From the NCBI GenBank assembly GCA_964034945.1, contig OZ035960.1, forward strand, positions 69,522,994 through 69,586,993: a stretch of DNA of 64,000 nucleotides. Direction: 5' to 3'. Within the stretch, counting starts at the first letter, position 1. Every line of letters begins with the position of its first letter. This document shows, one piece after another, positions 35,861 through 48,479 of this stretch. Below the pieces are notes generated by a model. That model did not search any database and had not been told where the DNA came from. It saw only the letters and a program-made list of their open reading frames with translations. Origin of the DNA: Chrysopilus asiliformis. Its lineage: Eukaryota > Arthropoda > Insecta > Diptera > Rhagionidae. The position numbers were made by a program, and so were the translations under genes.

Positions 35861-38049
35861 CCACGCCCCTTTTTCCAATTTTGATGGGAAATCGATTTCT
35901 GAGAGGGGGCGGGGCTTAACTCGGCCACGCCCCTTTTTCCAATTTTGATGGGAAATCGATTTCTGAGAGGGGGCGGGGCTTAACTCGGCCACGCCCCCTT
36001 TTCCAATTTTGATGGGAAATCGATTTCTGAGAGGGGGCGGGGCTTAACTCGGCCACGCCCCTTTTTCCAATTTTGATGGGAAATCGATTTCTGAGAGGGG
36101 CAGGGCTTAACTCGGCCACGCCCCTTTTTCCAATTTTGATGGGAAATCGATTTCTGAGAGGGGGCGGGGCTTAACTCGGCCACGCCCCTTTTTCCAATTT
36201 TGATGGGAAATCGATTTCTGAGAGGGGGCGGGGCTTAACTCGGCCACGCCCCTTTTTCCAATTTTGATGGGAAATCGATTTCTGAGAGGGGGCGGGGCTT
36301 AACTCGGCCACGCCCCTTTTTCCAATTTTGATGGGAAATCGATTTCTGAGAGGGGGCGGGGCTTAACTCGGCCCCGCCCCTTTTTCCAATTTTGATGGGA
36401 AATCGATTTCTGAGAGGGGGCGGGGCTTAACTCGGCCACGCCCCTTTTTCCAATTTTGATGGGAAATCGATTTCTGAGAGGGGCGGGGCTTAACTCGGCC
36501 ACGCCCCTTTTTCCAATTTTATTGGGAAATCGATTTCTGAGAGGGCCCGGGGCTTAACTCGGCCACGCCCCTTTTTCCAATTTTGATGGGAAATCGATTT
36601 CTGAGAGGGGGCGGGGCTTAACTCGGCCACGCTCCTTTTTCCAATTTTGATGGGAAATCGATTTCTGAGAGGGCGCCGGGCTTAACTCGGCCACGCCCCT
36701 TTTTCCAATTTTGATGGGAAATCGATTTCTGAGGGGGGGCGGGGCTTAACTCGGCCACGCCCCTTTTTCCAATTTTGATGGGAAATCGATTTCTGAGAGG
36801 GGGCGGGGCTTAACTCGGCCACGCCCCTTTTTCCAATTTTGATGGGAAATCTATTTCTGAGAGGGGGCGGAGCTTAACTCGGCCACGCCCCTTTTTCCAA
36901 TTTTGATGGGAAATCGATTTCTGAGAGGGGGCGGGGCTTAACTCGGCCACGCCCCTTTTTCCAATTTTGATGGGAAATCGATTTCTGAGAGGGGGCGGGG
37001 CTTAACTCGGCCACGCCCCTTTTTCCAATTTTGATGGGAAATCGATTTCTGAGAGGGGGCGGGGCTTAACTCGGCCACGCCCCTTTTTCCAATTTTGATG
37101 GGAAATCGATTTCTGAGAGGGGGCGGGGCTTAACTCGGCCACGCCCCTTTTTCCAATTTTGATGGGAAATCGATTTCTGAGAGGGGGCGGGGCTTAACTC
37201 GGCCACGCCCCTTTTTCCAATTTTGATGGGAAATCGATTTCTGAGAGGGGGCGGGGCTTAACTCGGCCACGCCCCTTTTTCCAATTTTGATGGGAAATCG
37301 ATTTCTGAGAGGGGGCGGGGCTTAACTCGGCCACGCCCCTTTTTCCAATTTTGATGGGAAATCGATTTCTGAGAGGGGGCGGGGCTTAACTCGGCCACGC
37401 CCCTTTTTCCAATTTTGATGGGAAATCGATTTCTGAGAGGGGGCGGGGCTTAACTCGGCCACGCCCCTTTTTCCAATTTTGATGGGAAATCGATTTCTGA
37501 GGGGGGGGCGGGGCTTAACTCGGCCACGCCCCTTTTTCCAATTTTGATGGGAAATCGATTTCTGAGAGGGGGCGGGGCTTAACTCGGCCACGCCCCTTTT
37601 TCCAATTTTGATGGGAAATCGATTTCTGAGAGGGGGCGGGGCTTAACTCGGCCACGCCCCTTTTTCCAATTTTAATGGGAAATCGATTTCTGAGAGGGGG
37701 CGGGGCTTAACTCGGCCACGCCCCTTTTTCCAATTTTGATGGAAAATCGATTTCTGAGATGGGGCGGGGCTTAACTCGGCCACGCCCCTTTTTCCAATTT
37801 TGATGGGAAATCTATTTCTGAGAGGGGGCGGAGCTTAACTCGGCCACGCCCCTTTTTCCAATTTTGATGGGAAATCGATTTCTGAGAGGGGGCGGGGCTT
37901 AACTCGGCCACGCCCCTTTTTCCAATTTTGATGGGAAATCGATTTCTGAGAGGGGGCGGGGCTTAACTCGGCCACGCCCCTTTTTCCAATTTTGATGGGA
38001 AATCGATTTCTGAGAGGGGGCGGGGCTTAACTCGGCCACGCCCCTTTTT

Positions 38050-38650
38050 CCAATTTTGATGGGAAATCGATTTCTGAGAGGGGACGGTGCTTAACTCGGC
38101 CACGCCCCTTTTCCAATTTTGATGGGAAATCGATTTCTGAGAGGGGGCGGGGCTTAGCTCGGCCACGCCCCTTTTTCCAATTTTGATGGGAAATCGATTT
38201 CTGAGAGGGGGCGGGGCTTAACTCGGCCACGCCCCTTTTTCCAATTTTGATGGGAAATCGATTTCTGAGAGGGGGCGGGGCTTAACTCGGCCACGCCCCT
38301 TTTTCCAATTTTGATGGGAAATCGATTTCTGAGAGGGGCGGGGCTTAACTCGGCCACGCCCCTTTTTCCAATTTTATTGGGAAATCGATTTCTGAGAGGG
38401 CCCGGGGCTTAACTCGGCCACGCCCCTTTTTCCAATTTTGATGGGAAATCGATTTCTGAGAGGGGACGGTGCTTAACTCGGCCACGCCCCTTTTCCAATT
38501 TTGATGGGAAATCGATTTCTGAGAGGGGGCGGGGCTTAGCTCGGCCACGCCCCTTTTTCCAATTTTGATGGGAAATCGATTTCTGAGAGGGGGCGGGGCT
38601 TAACTCGGCCACGCCCCTTTTTCCAATTTTGATGGGAAATCGATTTCTGA
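38050..38650. repeat. 382-bp (6-monomer) duplication
   Basis: GGGGACGGTGCTTAAC occurs at about 38080 and 38463, each followed by a CCCCTTTTCC unit with one T fewer and a CTTAGCTCGG unit. The second copy is preceded by the TTTTATTGGG and GGGCCCGGGG unit, which the first lacks. Confidence 0.85.
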
Positions 38651-41600
38651 GAGGGGGCGGGGCTTAACTCGGCCACGCCCCTTTTTCCAATTTTAATGGG
38701 AAATCGATTTCTGAGAGGGGGCGGGGCTTAACTCGGCCACGCCCCTTTTTCCAATTTTGATGAGAAATCGATTTCTGAGAGGGGGCGGGGCCACGCCCCT
38801 TTTTTCAATTTTGATGGGAAATCGATTTCTGAGAGGGGGCGGGGCTTAACTCGGCCACACCCCTTTTTCCAATTTTGATGGGAAATCGATTTCTGAGAGG
38901 GGGCGGGGCTTAACTCGGCCACGCCCCTTTTTCCAATTTTGATGGGAAATCGATTTCTGAGAGGGGGCGGGGCTTAACTCGGCCACGCCCCTTTTTCCAA
39001 TTTTGATGGGAAATCGATTTCTGAGAGGGGGCGGGGCTTAACTCGGCTACGCCCCTTTTTCCAATTTTGATGGGAAATCGATTTCTGAGAGGGGCGGGGC
39101 TTAACTCGGCCACGCCCCTTTTTCCAATTTTGATGGGAAATCGATTTCTGAGAGGGGCGGGGCTTAACTCGGCCACGCCCCTTTTTCCAATTTTGATGGG
39201 AAATCGATTTCTGAGAGGGGGCGGGGCTTAACTCGGCCACGCCCCTTTTTCCAATTTTGATGGGAAATCGATTTCTGAGAGGGGGCGGGGCTTAACTCGG
39301 CCACGCCCCTTTTTCCAATTTTGATGGGAAATCGATTTCTGAGAGGGGGCGGGGCTTAATCGGCCACGCCCCTTTTTCCAATTTTGATGGGAAATCGATT
39401 TCTGAGAGGGGGCGGGGCTTAACTCGGCCCCGCCCCTTTTTCCAATTTTGATGGGAAATCGATTTCTGAGAGGGGGCGGGGCTTAACTCGGCCACGCCCC
39501 TTTTTCCAATTTTGATGGGAAATCGATTTCTGAGAGGGGGCGGGGCTTAACTCGGCCACACCCCTTTTTCCAATTTTGATGGGAAATCGATTTCTGAGAG
39601 GGGGCGGGGCTTAACTCGGCCACGCCCCTTTTTCCAATTTTGATGGGAAATCGATTTCTGAGAGGGGGCGGGGCTTAACTCGGCCACGCCCCTTTTTCCA
39701 ATTTTGATGGGAAATCGATTTCTGAGAGGGGGCGGGGCTTAACTCGGCCACGCCCCCTTTTCCAATTTTGATGGGAAATCGATTTCTGAGAGGGGGCGGG
39801 GCTTAACTCGGCCACGCCCCCTTTTCCAATTTTGATGGGAAATCGATTTCTGAGAGGGGGCGGGGCTTAACTCGGCCACGCCCCTTTTTCCAATTTTGAT
39901 GGGAAATCGATTTCTGAGAGGGGCAGGGCTTAACTCGGCCACGCCCCTTTTTCCAATTTTGATGGGAAATCGATTTCTGAGAGGGGGCGGGGCTTAACTC
40001 GGCCACGCCCCTTTTTCCAATTTTGATGGGAAATCGATTTCTGAGAGGGGGCGGGGCTTAACTCGGCCACGCCCCTTTTTCCAATTTTGATGGGAAATCG
40101 ATTTCTGAGAGGGGGCGGGGCTTAACTCGGCCACGCCCCTTTTTCCAATTTTGATGGGAAATCGATTTCTGAGAGGGGGCGGGGCTTAACTCGGCCACGC
40201 CCCTTTTTCCAATTTTGATGGGAAATCGATTTCTGAGAGGGGGCGGGGCTTAATCGGCCACGCCCCTTTTTCCAATTTTGATGGGAAATCGATTTCTGAG
40301 AGGGGGCGGGGCTTAACTCGGCCCCGCCCCTTTTTCCAATTTTGATGGGAAATCGATTTCTGAGAGGGGGCGGGGCTTAACTCGGCCACGCCCCTTTTTC
40401 CAATTTTGATGGGAAATCGATTTCTGAGAGGGGCGGGGCTTAACTCGGCCACGCCCCTTTTTCCAATTTTATTGGGAAATCGATTTCTGAGAGGGCCCGG
40501 GGCTTAACTCGGCCACGCCCCTTTTTCCAATTTTGATGGGAAATCGATTTCTGAGAGGGGGCGGGGCTTAACTCGGCCACGCTCCTTTTTCCAATTTTGA
40601 TGGGAAATCGATTTCTGAGAGGGGGCGGGGCTTAACTCGGCCACGCCCCTTTTTCCAATTTTGATGGGAAATCGATTTCTGAGGGGGGCGGGGCTTAACT
40701 CGGCCACGCCCCTTTTTCCAATTTTGATGGGAAATCGATTTCTGAGAGGGGGCGGGGCTTAACTCGGCCACGCCCCTTTTTCCAATTTTGATGGGAAATC
40801 TATTTCTGAGAGGGGGCGGAGCTTAACTCGGCCACGCCCCTTTTTCCAATTTTGATGGGAAATCGATTTCTGAGAGGGGGCGGGGCTTAACTCGGCCACG
40901 CCCCTTTTTCCAATTTTGATGGGAAATCGATTTCTGAGAGGGGGCGGGGCTTAACTCGGCCACGCCCCTTTTTCCAATTTTGATGGGAAATCGATTTCTG
41001 AGAGGGGGCGGGGCTTAACTCGGCCACGCCCCTTTTTCCAATTTTGATGGGAAATCGATTTCTGAGAGGGGGCGGGGCTTAACTCGGCCACGCCCCTTTT
41101 TCCAATTTTGATGGGAAATCGATTTCTGAGAGGGGGCGGGGCTTAACTCGGCCACGCCCCTTTTTCCAATTTTGATGGGAAATCGATTTCTGAGAGGGGG
41201 CGGGGCTTAACTCGGCCACGCCCCTTTTTCCAATTTTGATGGGAAATCGATTTCTGAGAGGGGGCGGGGCTTAACTCGGCCACGCCCCTTTTTCCAATTT
41301 TGATGGGAAATCGATTTCTGAGAGGGGGCGGGGCTTAACTCGGCCACGCCCCTTTTTCCAATTTTGATGGGAAATGGATTTCTGAGAGGGGGCGGGGCTT
41401 AACTCGGCCACGCCCCTTTTTCCAATTTTGATGGGAATCGATTTCTGAGAGGGGGCGGGGCTTAACTCGGCCACGCCCCTTTTTCCAATTTTGATGGGAA
41501 ATCGATTTCTGAGAGGGGCGGGGCTTAACTCGGCCACGCCCCTTTTTCCAATTTTGATGGGAAATCGATTTCTGAGAGGGGGCGGGGCTTAACTCGGCCA

Positions 41601-42440
41601 CGCCCCTTTTTCCAATTTTGATGGGAAATCGATTTCTGAGAGGGCGCCGGGCTTAACTCGGCCACGCCCCTTTTTCCAATTTTGATGGGAAATCGATTTC
41701 TGAGGGGGGGCGGGGCTTAACTCGGCCACACCCCTTTTTCCAATTTTGATGGGAAATCGATTTCTGAGAGGGGGCGGGGCTTAGCTCGGCCACGCCCCTT
41801 TTTCCAATTTTGATGGGAAATCGATTTCTGAGAGGGGGCGGGGCTTAACTCGGCCATGCCCCTTTTTCCAATTTTGATGGGAAATCGATTTCTGAGAGGG
41901 GCGGGGCTTAACTCCCCTTTTTCCAATTTTGATGGGAAATCGATTTCTGAGAGGGGGCGGGGCTTAACTCGGCCACGCCCCTTTTTCCAATTTTGATGGG
42001 AAATCGATTTCTGAGAGGGGCGGGGCTTAACTCGGCCACGCCCCTTTTTCCAATTTTATTGGGAAATCGATTTCTGAGAGGGCCCGGGGCTTAACTCGGC
42101 CACGCCCCTTTTTCCAATTTTGATGGGAAATCGATTTCTGAGAGGGGGCGGGGCTTAACTCGGCCACGCCCCTTTTTCCAATTTTAATGGGAAATCGATT
42201 TCTGAGAGGGGGCGGGGCTTAACTCGGCCACGCCCCTTTTTCCAATTTTGATGGAAAATCGATTTCTGAGAGGGGCGGGGCTTAACTCCCCTTTTTCCAA
42301 TTTTGATGGGAAATCGATTTCTGAGAGGGGGCGGGGCTTAACTCGGCCACGCCCCTTTTTCCAATTTTGATGGGAAATCGATTTCTGAGAGGGGGCGGGG
42401 CTTAACTCGGCCACGCCCCTTTTTCCAATTTTGATGGGAA
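38340..42440. repeat. About 5.4-kb offset duplication, left copy (roughly 4.1 kb shared)
   Basis: Markers shared with 43800-47850 include the GGGGACGGTGC unit, a 10-bp-deleted monomer reading GGGGCGGGGCCACGCCCC (about 38786 and 44250), CTTAATCGG, CACACCCC, GGGCAGGGC, TTTTATTGGG, CACGCTCC, GGGAAATCTATTT, GGGAATCG, GGGCGCCGGG and an 8-bp-deleted CTTAACTCCCC monomer. The offset steps 5464, 5400, 5336, 5401 and 5409 bp, each step matching the gain or loss of a monomer or the 8-bp deletion. Confidence 0.9.
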
Positions 42441-43799
42441 ATCGATTTCTGAGAGGGGGCGGGGCTTAACTCGGCCACGCCCCTTTTTCCAATTTTGATG
42501 GGAAATCGATTTCTGAGAGGGGGCGGGGCTTAACTCGGCCACGCCCCTTTTTCCAATTTTGATGGGAAATCGATTTCTGAGAGGGGGCGGGGCTTAACTC
42601 GGCCACGCCCCTTTTTCCAATTTTGATGGGAAATCGATTTCTGAGAGGGGGCGGGGCTTAACTCGGCCACGCCCCTTTTTCCAATTTTGATGGGAAATCG
42701 ATTTCTGAGAGGGGGCGGGGCTTAACTCGGCCACGCCCCTTTTTCCAATTTTGATGGGAAATCGATTTCTGAGAGGGGACGGTGCTTAACTCGGCCACGC
42801 CCCTTTTTCCAATTTTGATGGGAAATCGATTTCTGAGAGGGGGCGGGGCTTAACTCGGCCACGCCCCTTTTTCCAATTTTGATGGGAAATCGATTTCTGA
42901 GAGGGGGCGGGGCTTAACTCGGCCACGCCCCTTTTTCCAATTTTGATGGGAAATCGATTTCTGAGAGGGGGCGGGGCTTAACTCGGCCACGCCCCTTTTT
43001 CCAATTTTGATGGGAAATCGATTTCTGAGAGGGGGCGGGGCTTAACTCGGCCACGCCCCTTTTTCCAATTTTGATGGGAAATCGATTTCTGAGAGGGGGC
43101 GGGGCTTAACTCGGCCACGCCCCTTTTTCCAATTTTGATGGGAAATCGATTTCTGAGAGGGGGCGGGGCTTAACTCGGCCACGCCCCTTTTTCCAATTTT
43201 AATGGGAAATCGATTTCTGAGAGGGGGCGGGGCTTAACTCGGCCACGCCCCTTTTTCCAATTTTGATGGAAAATCGATTTCTGAGATGGGGCGGGGCTTA
43301 ACTCGGCCACGCCCCTTTTTCCAATTTTGATGGGAAATCGATTTCTGAGAGGGGGCGGGGCTTAACTCGGCCACGCCCCTTTTTCCAATTTTGATGGGAA
43401 ATCGATTTCTGAGAGGGGGCGGGGCTTAACTCGGCCACGCCCCTTTTTCCAATTTTGATGGGAAATCGATTTCTGAGAGGGGGCGGGGCTTAACTCGGCC
43501 ACGCCCCTTTTTCCAATTTTGATGGGAAATCGATTTCTGAGAGGGGGCGGGGCTTAACTCGGCCACGCCCGTTTTTCCAATTTTGATGGGAAATCGATTT
43601 CTGAGAGGGGGCGGGGCTTAACTCGGCCACGCCCCTTTTTCCAATTTTGATGGGAAATCGATTTCTGAGAGGGGGCGGGGCTTAACTCGGCCACGCCCCT
43701 TTTTCCAATTTTGATGGGAAATCGATTTCTGAGAGGGGGCGGGGCTTAACTCGGCCACGCCCCTTTTTCCAATTTTGATGGGAAATCGATTTCTGAGAG

Positions 43800-46700
43800 G
43801 GGCGGGGCTTAACTCGGCCACGCCCCTTTTTCCAATTTTATTGGGAAATCGATTTCTGAGAGGGCCCGGGGCTTAACTCGGCCACGCCCCTTTTTCCAAT
43901 TTTGATGGGAAATCGATTTCTGAGAGGGGACGGTGCTTAACTCGGCCACGCCCCTTTTCCAATTTTGATGGGAAATCGATTTCTGAGAGGGGGCGGGGCT
44001 TAGCTCGGCCACGCCCCTTTTTCCAATTTTGATGGGAAATCGATTTCTGAGAGGGGGCGGGGCTTAACTCGGCCACGCCCCTTTTTCCAATTTTGATGGG
44101 AAATCGATTTCTGAGAGGGGGCGGGGCTTAACTCGGCCACGCCCCTTTTTCCAATTTTAATGGGAAATCGATTTCTGAGAGGGGGCGGGGCTTAACTCGG
44201 CCACGCCCCTTTTTCCAATTTTGATGAGAAATCGATTTCTGAGAGGGGGCGGGGCCACGCCCCTTTTTTCAATTTTGATGGGAAATCGATTTCTGAGAGG
44301 GGGCGGGGCTTAACTCGGCCACACCCCTTTTTCCAATTTTGATGGGAAATCGATTTCTGAGAGGGGGCGGGGCTTAACTCGGCCACGCCCCTTTTTCCAA
44401 TTTTGATGGGAAATCGATTTCTGAGAGGGGGCGGGGCTTAACTCGGCCACGCCCCTTTTTCCAATTTTGATGGGAAATCGATTTCTGAGAGGGGGCGGGG
44501 CTTAACTCGGCTACGCCCCTTTTTCCAATTTTGATGGGAAATCGATTTCTGAGAGGGGCGGGGCTTAACTCGGCCACGCCCCTTTTTCCAATTTTGATGG
44601 GAAATCGATTTCTGAGAGGGGCGGGGCTTAACTCGGCCACGCCCCTTTTTCCAATTTTGATGGGAAATCGATTTCTGAGAGGGGGCGGGGCTTAACTCGG
44701 CCACGCCCCTTTTTCCAATTTTGATGGGAAATCGATTTCTGAGAGGGGGCGGGGCTTAACTCGGCCACGCCCCTTTTTCCAATTTTGATGGGAAATCGAT
44801 TTCTGAGAGGGGGCGGGGCTTAATCGGCCACGCCCCTTTTTCCAATTTTGATGGGAAATCGATTTCTGAGAGGGGGCGGGGCTTAACTCGGCCCCGCCCC
44901 TTTTTCCAATTTTGATGGGAAATCGATTTCTGAGAGGGGGCGGGGCTTAACTCGGCCACGCCCCTTTTTCCAATTTTGATGGGAAATCGATTTCTGAGAG
45001 GGGGCGGGGCTTAACTCGGCCACACCCCTTTTTCCAATTTTGATAGGAAATCGATTTCTGAGAGGGGGCGGGGCTTAACTCGGCCACGCCCCTTTTTCCA
45101 ATTTTGATGGGAAATCGATTTCTGAGAGGGGGCGGGGCTTAACTCGGCCACGCCCCTTTTTCCAATTTTGATGGGAAATCGATTTCTGAGAGGGGGCGGG
45201 GCTTAACTCGGCCACGCCCCCTTTTCCAATTTTGATGGGAAATCGATTTCTGAGAGGGGGCGGGGCTTAACTCGGCCACGCCCCTTTTTCCAATTTTGAT
45301 GGGAAATCGATTTCTGAGAGGGGCAGGGCTTAACTCGGCCACGCCCCTTTTTCCAATTTTGATGGGAAATCGATTTCTGAGAGGGGGCGGGGCTTAACTC
45401 GGCCACGCCCCTTTTTCCAATTTTGATGGGAAATCGATTTCTGAGAGGGGGCGGGGCTTAACTCGGCCACGCCCCTTTTTCCAATTTTGATGGGAAATCG
45501 ATTTCTGAGAGGGGGCGGGGCTTAACTCGGCCACGCCCCTTTTTCCAATTTTGATGGGAAATCGATTTCTGAGAGGGGGCGGGGCTTAATCGGCCACGCC
45601 CCTTTTTCCAATTTTGATGGGAAATCGATTTCTGAGAGGGGGCGGGGCTTAACTCGGCCCCGCCCCTTTTTCCAATTTTGATGGGAAATCGATTTCTGAG
45701 AGGGGGCGGGGCTTAACTCGGCCACGCCCCTTTTTCCAATTTTGATGGGAAATCGATTTCTGAGAGGGGCGGGGCTTAACTCGGCCACGCCCCTTTTTCC
45801 AATTTTATTGGGAAATCGATTTCTGAGAGGGCCCGGGGCTTAACTCGGCCACGCCCCTTTTTCCAATTTTGATGGGAAATCGATTTCTGAGAGGGGGCGG
45901 GGCTTAACTCGGCCACGCTCCTTTTTCCAATTTTGATGGGAAATCGATTTCTGAGAGGGCGCCGGGCTTAACTCGGCCACGCCCCTTTTTCCAATTTTGA
46001 TGGGAAATCGATTTCTGAGGGGGGGCGGGGCTTAACTCGGCCACGCCCCTTTTTCCAATTTTGATGGGAAATCGATTTCTGAGAGGGGGCGGGGCTTAAC
46101 TCGGCCACGCCCCTTTTTCCAATTTTGATGGGAAATCTATTTCTGAGAGGGGGCGGAGCTTAACTCGGCCACGCCCCTTTTTCCAATTTTGATGGGAAAT
46201 CGATTTCTGAGAGGGGGCGGGGCTTAACTCGGCCACGCCCCTTTTTCCAATTTTGATGGGAAATCGATTTCTGAGAGGGGGCGGGGCTTAACTCGGCCAC
46301 GCCCCTTTTTCCAATTTTGATGGGAAATCGATTTCTGAGAGGGGGCGGGGCTTAACTCGGCCACGCCCCTTTTTCCAATTTTGATGGGAAATCGATTTCT
46401 GAGAGGGGGCGGGGCTTAACTCGGCCACGCCCCTTTTTCCAATTTTGATGGGAAATCGATTTCTGAGAGGGGGCGGGGCTTAACTCGGCCACGCCCCTTT
46501 TTCCAATTTTGATGGGAAATCGATTTCTGAGAGGGGGCGGGGCTTAACTCGGCCACGCCCCTTTTTCCAATTTTGATGGGAAATCGATTTCTGAGAGGGG
46601 GCGGGGCTTAACTCGGCCACGCCCCTTTTTCCAATTTTGATGGGAAATCGATTTCTGAGAGGGGGCGGGGCTTAACTCGGCCACGCCCCTTTTTCCAATT

Positions 46701-47850
46701 TTGATGGGAAATCGATTTCTGAGAGGGGGCGGGGCTTAACTCGGCCACGCCCCTTTTTCCAATTTTGATGGGAAATGGATTTCTGAGAGGGGGCGGGGCT
46801 TAACTCGGCCACGCCCCTTTTTCCAATTTTGATGGGAATCGATTTCTGAGAGGGGGCGGGGCTTAACTCGGCCACGCCCCTTTTTCCAATTTTGATGGGA
46901 AATCGATTTCTGAGAGGGGCGGGGCTTAACTCGGCCACGCCCCTTTTTCCAATTTTGATGGGAAATCGATTTCTGAGAGGGGGCGGGGCTTAACTCGGCC
47001 ACGCCCCTTTTTCCAATTTTGATGGGAAATCGATTTCTGAGAGGGCGCCGGGCTTAACTCGGCCACGCCCCTTTTTCCAATTTTGATGGGAAATCGATTT
47101 CTGAGGGGGGGCGGGGCTTAACTCGGCCACACCCCTTTTTCCAATTTTGATGGGAAATCGATTTCTGAGAGGGGGCGGGGCTTAGCTCGGCCACGCCCCT
47201 TTTTCCAATTTTGATGGGAAATCGATTTCTGAGAGGGGGCGGGGCTTAACTCGGCCATGCCCCTTTTTCCAATTTTGATGGGAAATCGATTTCTGAGAGG
47301 GGCGGGGCTTAACTCGGCCACGCCCCTTTTTCCAATTTTGATGGGAAATCGATTTCTGAGAGGGGGCGGGGCTTAACTCGGCCACGCCCCTTTTTCCAAT
47401 TTTGATGGGAAATCGATTTCTGAGAGGGGCGGGGCTTAACTCGGCCACGCCCCTTTTTCCAATTTTATTGGGAAATCGATTTCTGAGAGGGCCCGGGGCT
47501 TAACTCGGCCACGCCCCTTTTTCCAATTTTGATGGGAAATCGATTTCTGAGAGGGGGCGGGGCTTAACTCGGCCACGCCCCTTTTTCCAATTTTAATGGG
47601 AAATCGATTTCTGAGAGGGGGCGGGGCTTAACTCGGCCACGCCCCTTTTTCCAATTTTGATGGAAAATCGATTTCTGAGAGGGGCGGGGCTTAACTCCCC
47701 TTTTTCCAATTTTGATGGGAAATCGATTTCTGAGAGGGGGCGGGGCTTAACTCGGCCACGCCCCTTTTTCCAATTTTGATGGGAAATCGATTTCTGAGAG
47801 GGGGCGGGGCTTAACTCGGCCACGCCCCTTTTTCCAATTTTGATGGGAAA
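43800..47850. repeat. About 5.4-kb offset duplication, right copy
   Basis: This is the partner of 38340-42440. Between them, from about 42440 to 43800, lie mostly consensus 64-bp monomers with few variants. Exceptions are GGGGACGGTGC near 42779, TTTTAATGGG at 43197 and CTGAGATGGGGCGG near 43283; the last two have a left-hand match near 37674 and 37760. The block ends near 47848, where a GGGAAATGGATTT unit has no partner. Confidence 0.9.
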
Positions 47851-48479
47851 TGGATTTCTGAGAGGGGGTGGGGCTTAACTCGGCCACGCCCCTTTTTCCA
47901 ATTTTGATGGGAATCGATTTCTGAGAGGGGGCGGGGCTTAACTCGGCCACGCCCCTTTTTCCAATTTTGATGGGAAATCGATTTCTGAGAGGGGGCGGGG
48001 CTTAACTCGGCCACGCCCCTTTTTCCAATTTTGATGGGAAATGGATTTCTGAGAGGGGGCGGGACTTAACTCGACCACGCCCCTTTTTCCAATTTTGATG
48101 GGAATCGATTTCTGAGAGGGGGCGGGGCTAAACTCGGCCACGCCCCTTTTTCCAATTTTTATGGGAAATCGATTTCTGAGAGGGGGCGGGGCTTAACTCG
48201 GCCACGCCCCTTTTTCCAATTTTGATGGGAAATCGAGTTCTGAGAGGGGGCGGGGCTTAACTCGGCCACGCCCCTTTTTCCAATTTTGATGGGAAATCGA
48301 TTTCTGAGAGGGGACGGTGCTTAACTCGGCCACGCCCCTTTTTCCAATTTTGATGGGAAATCGATTTCTGAGAGGGGCGGGGCTTAACTCGGCCACGCCC
48401 CTTTTTCCAATTTTGATGGGAAATCGATTTCTGAGAAGGGCGGGGCTTAACTCGGCCACGCCCCTTTTTCCAATTTTGA

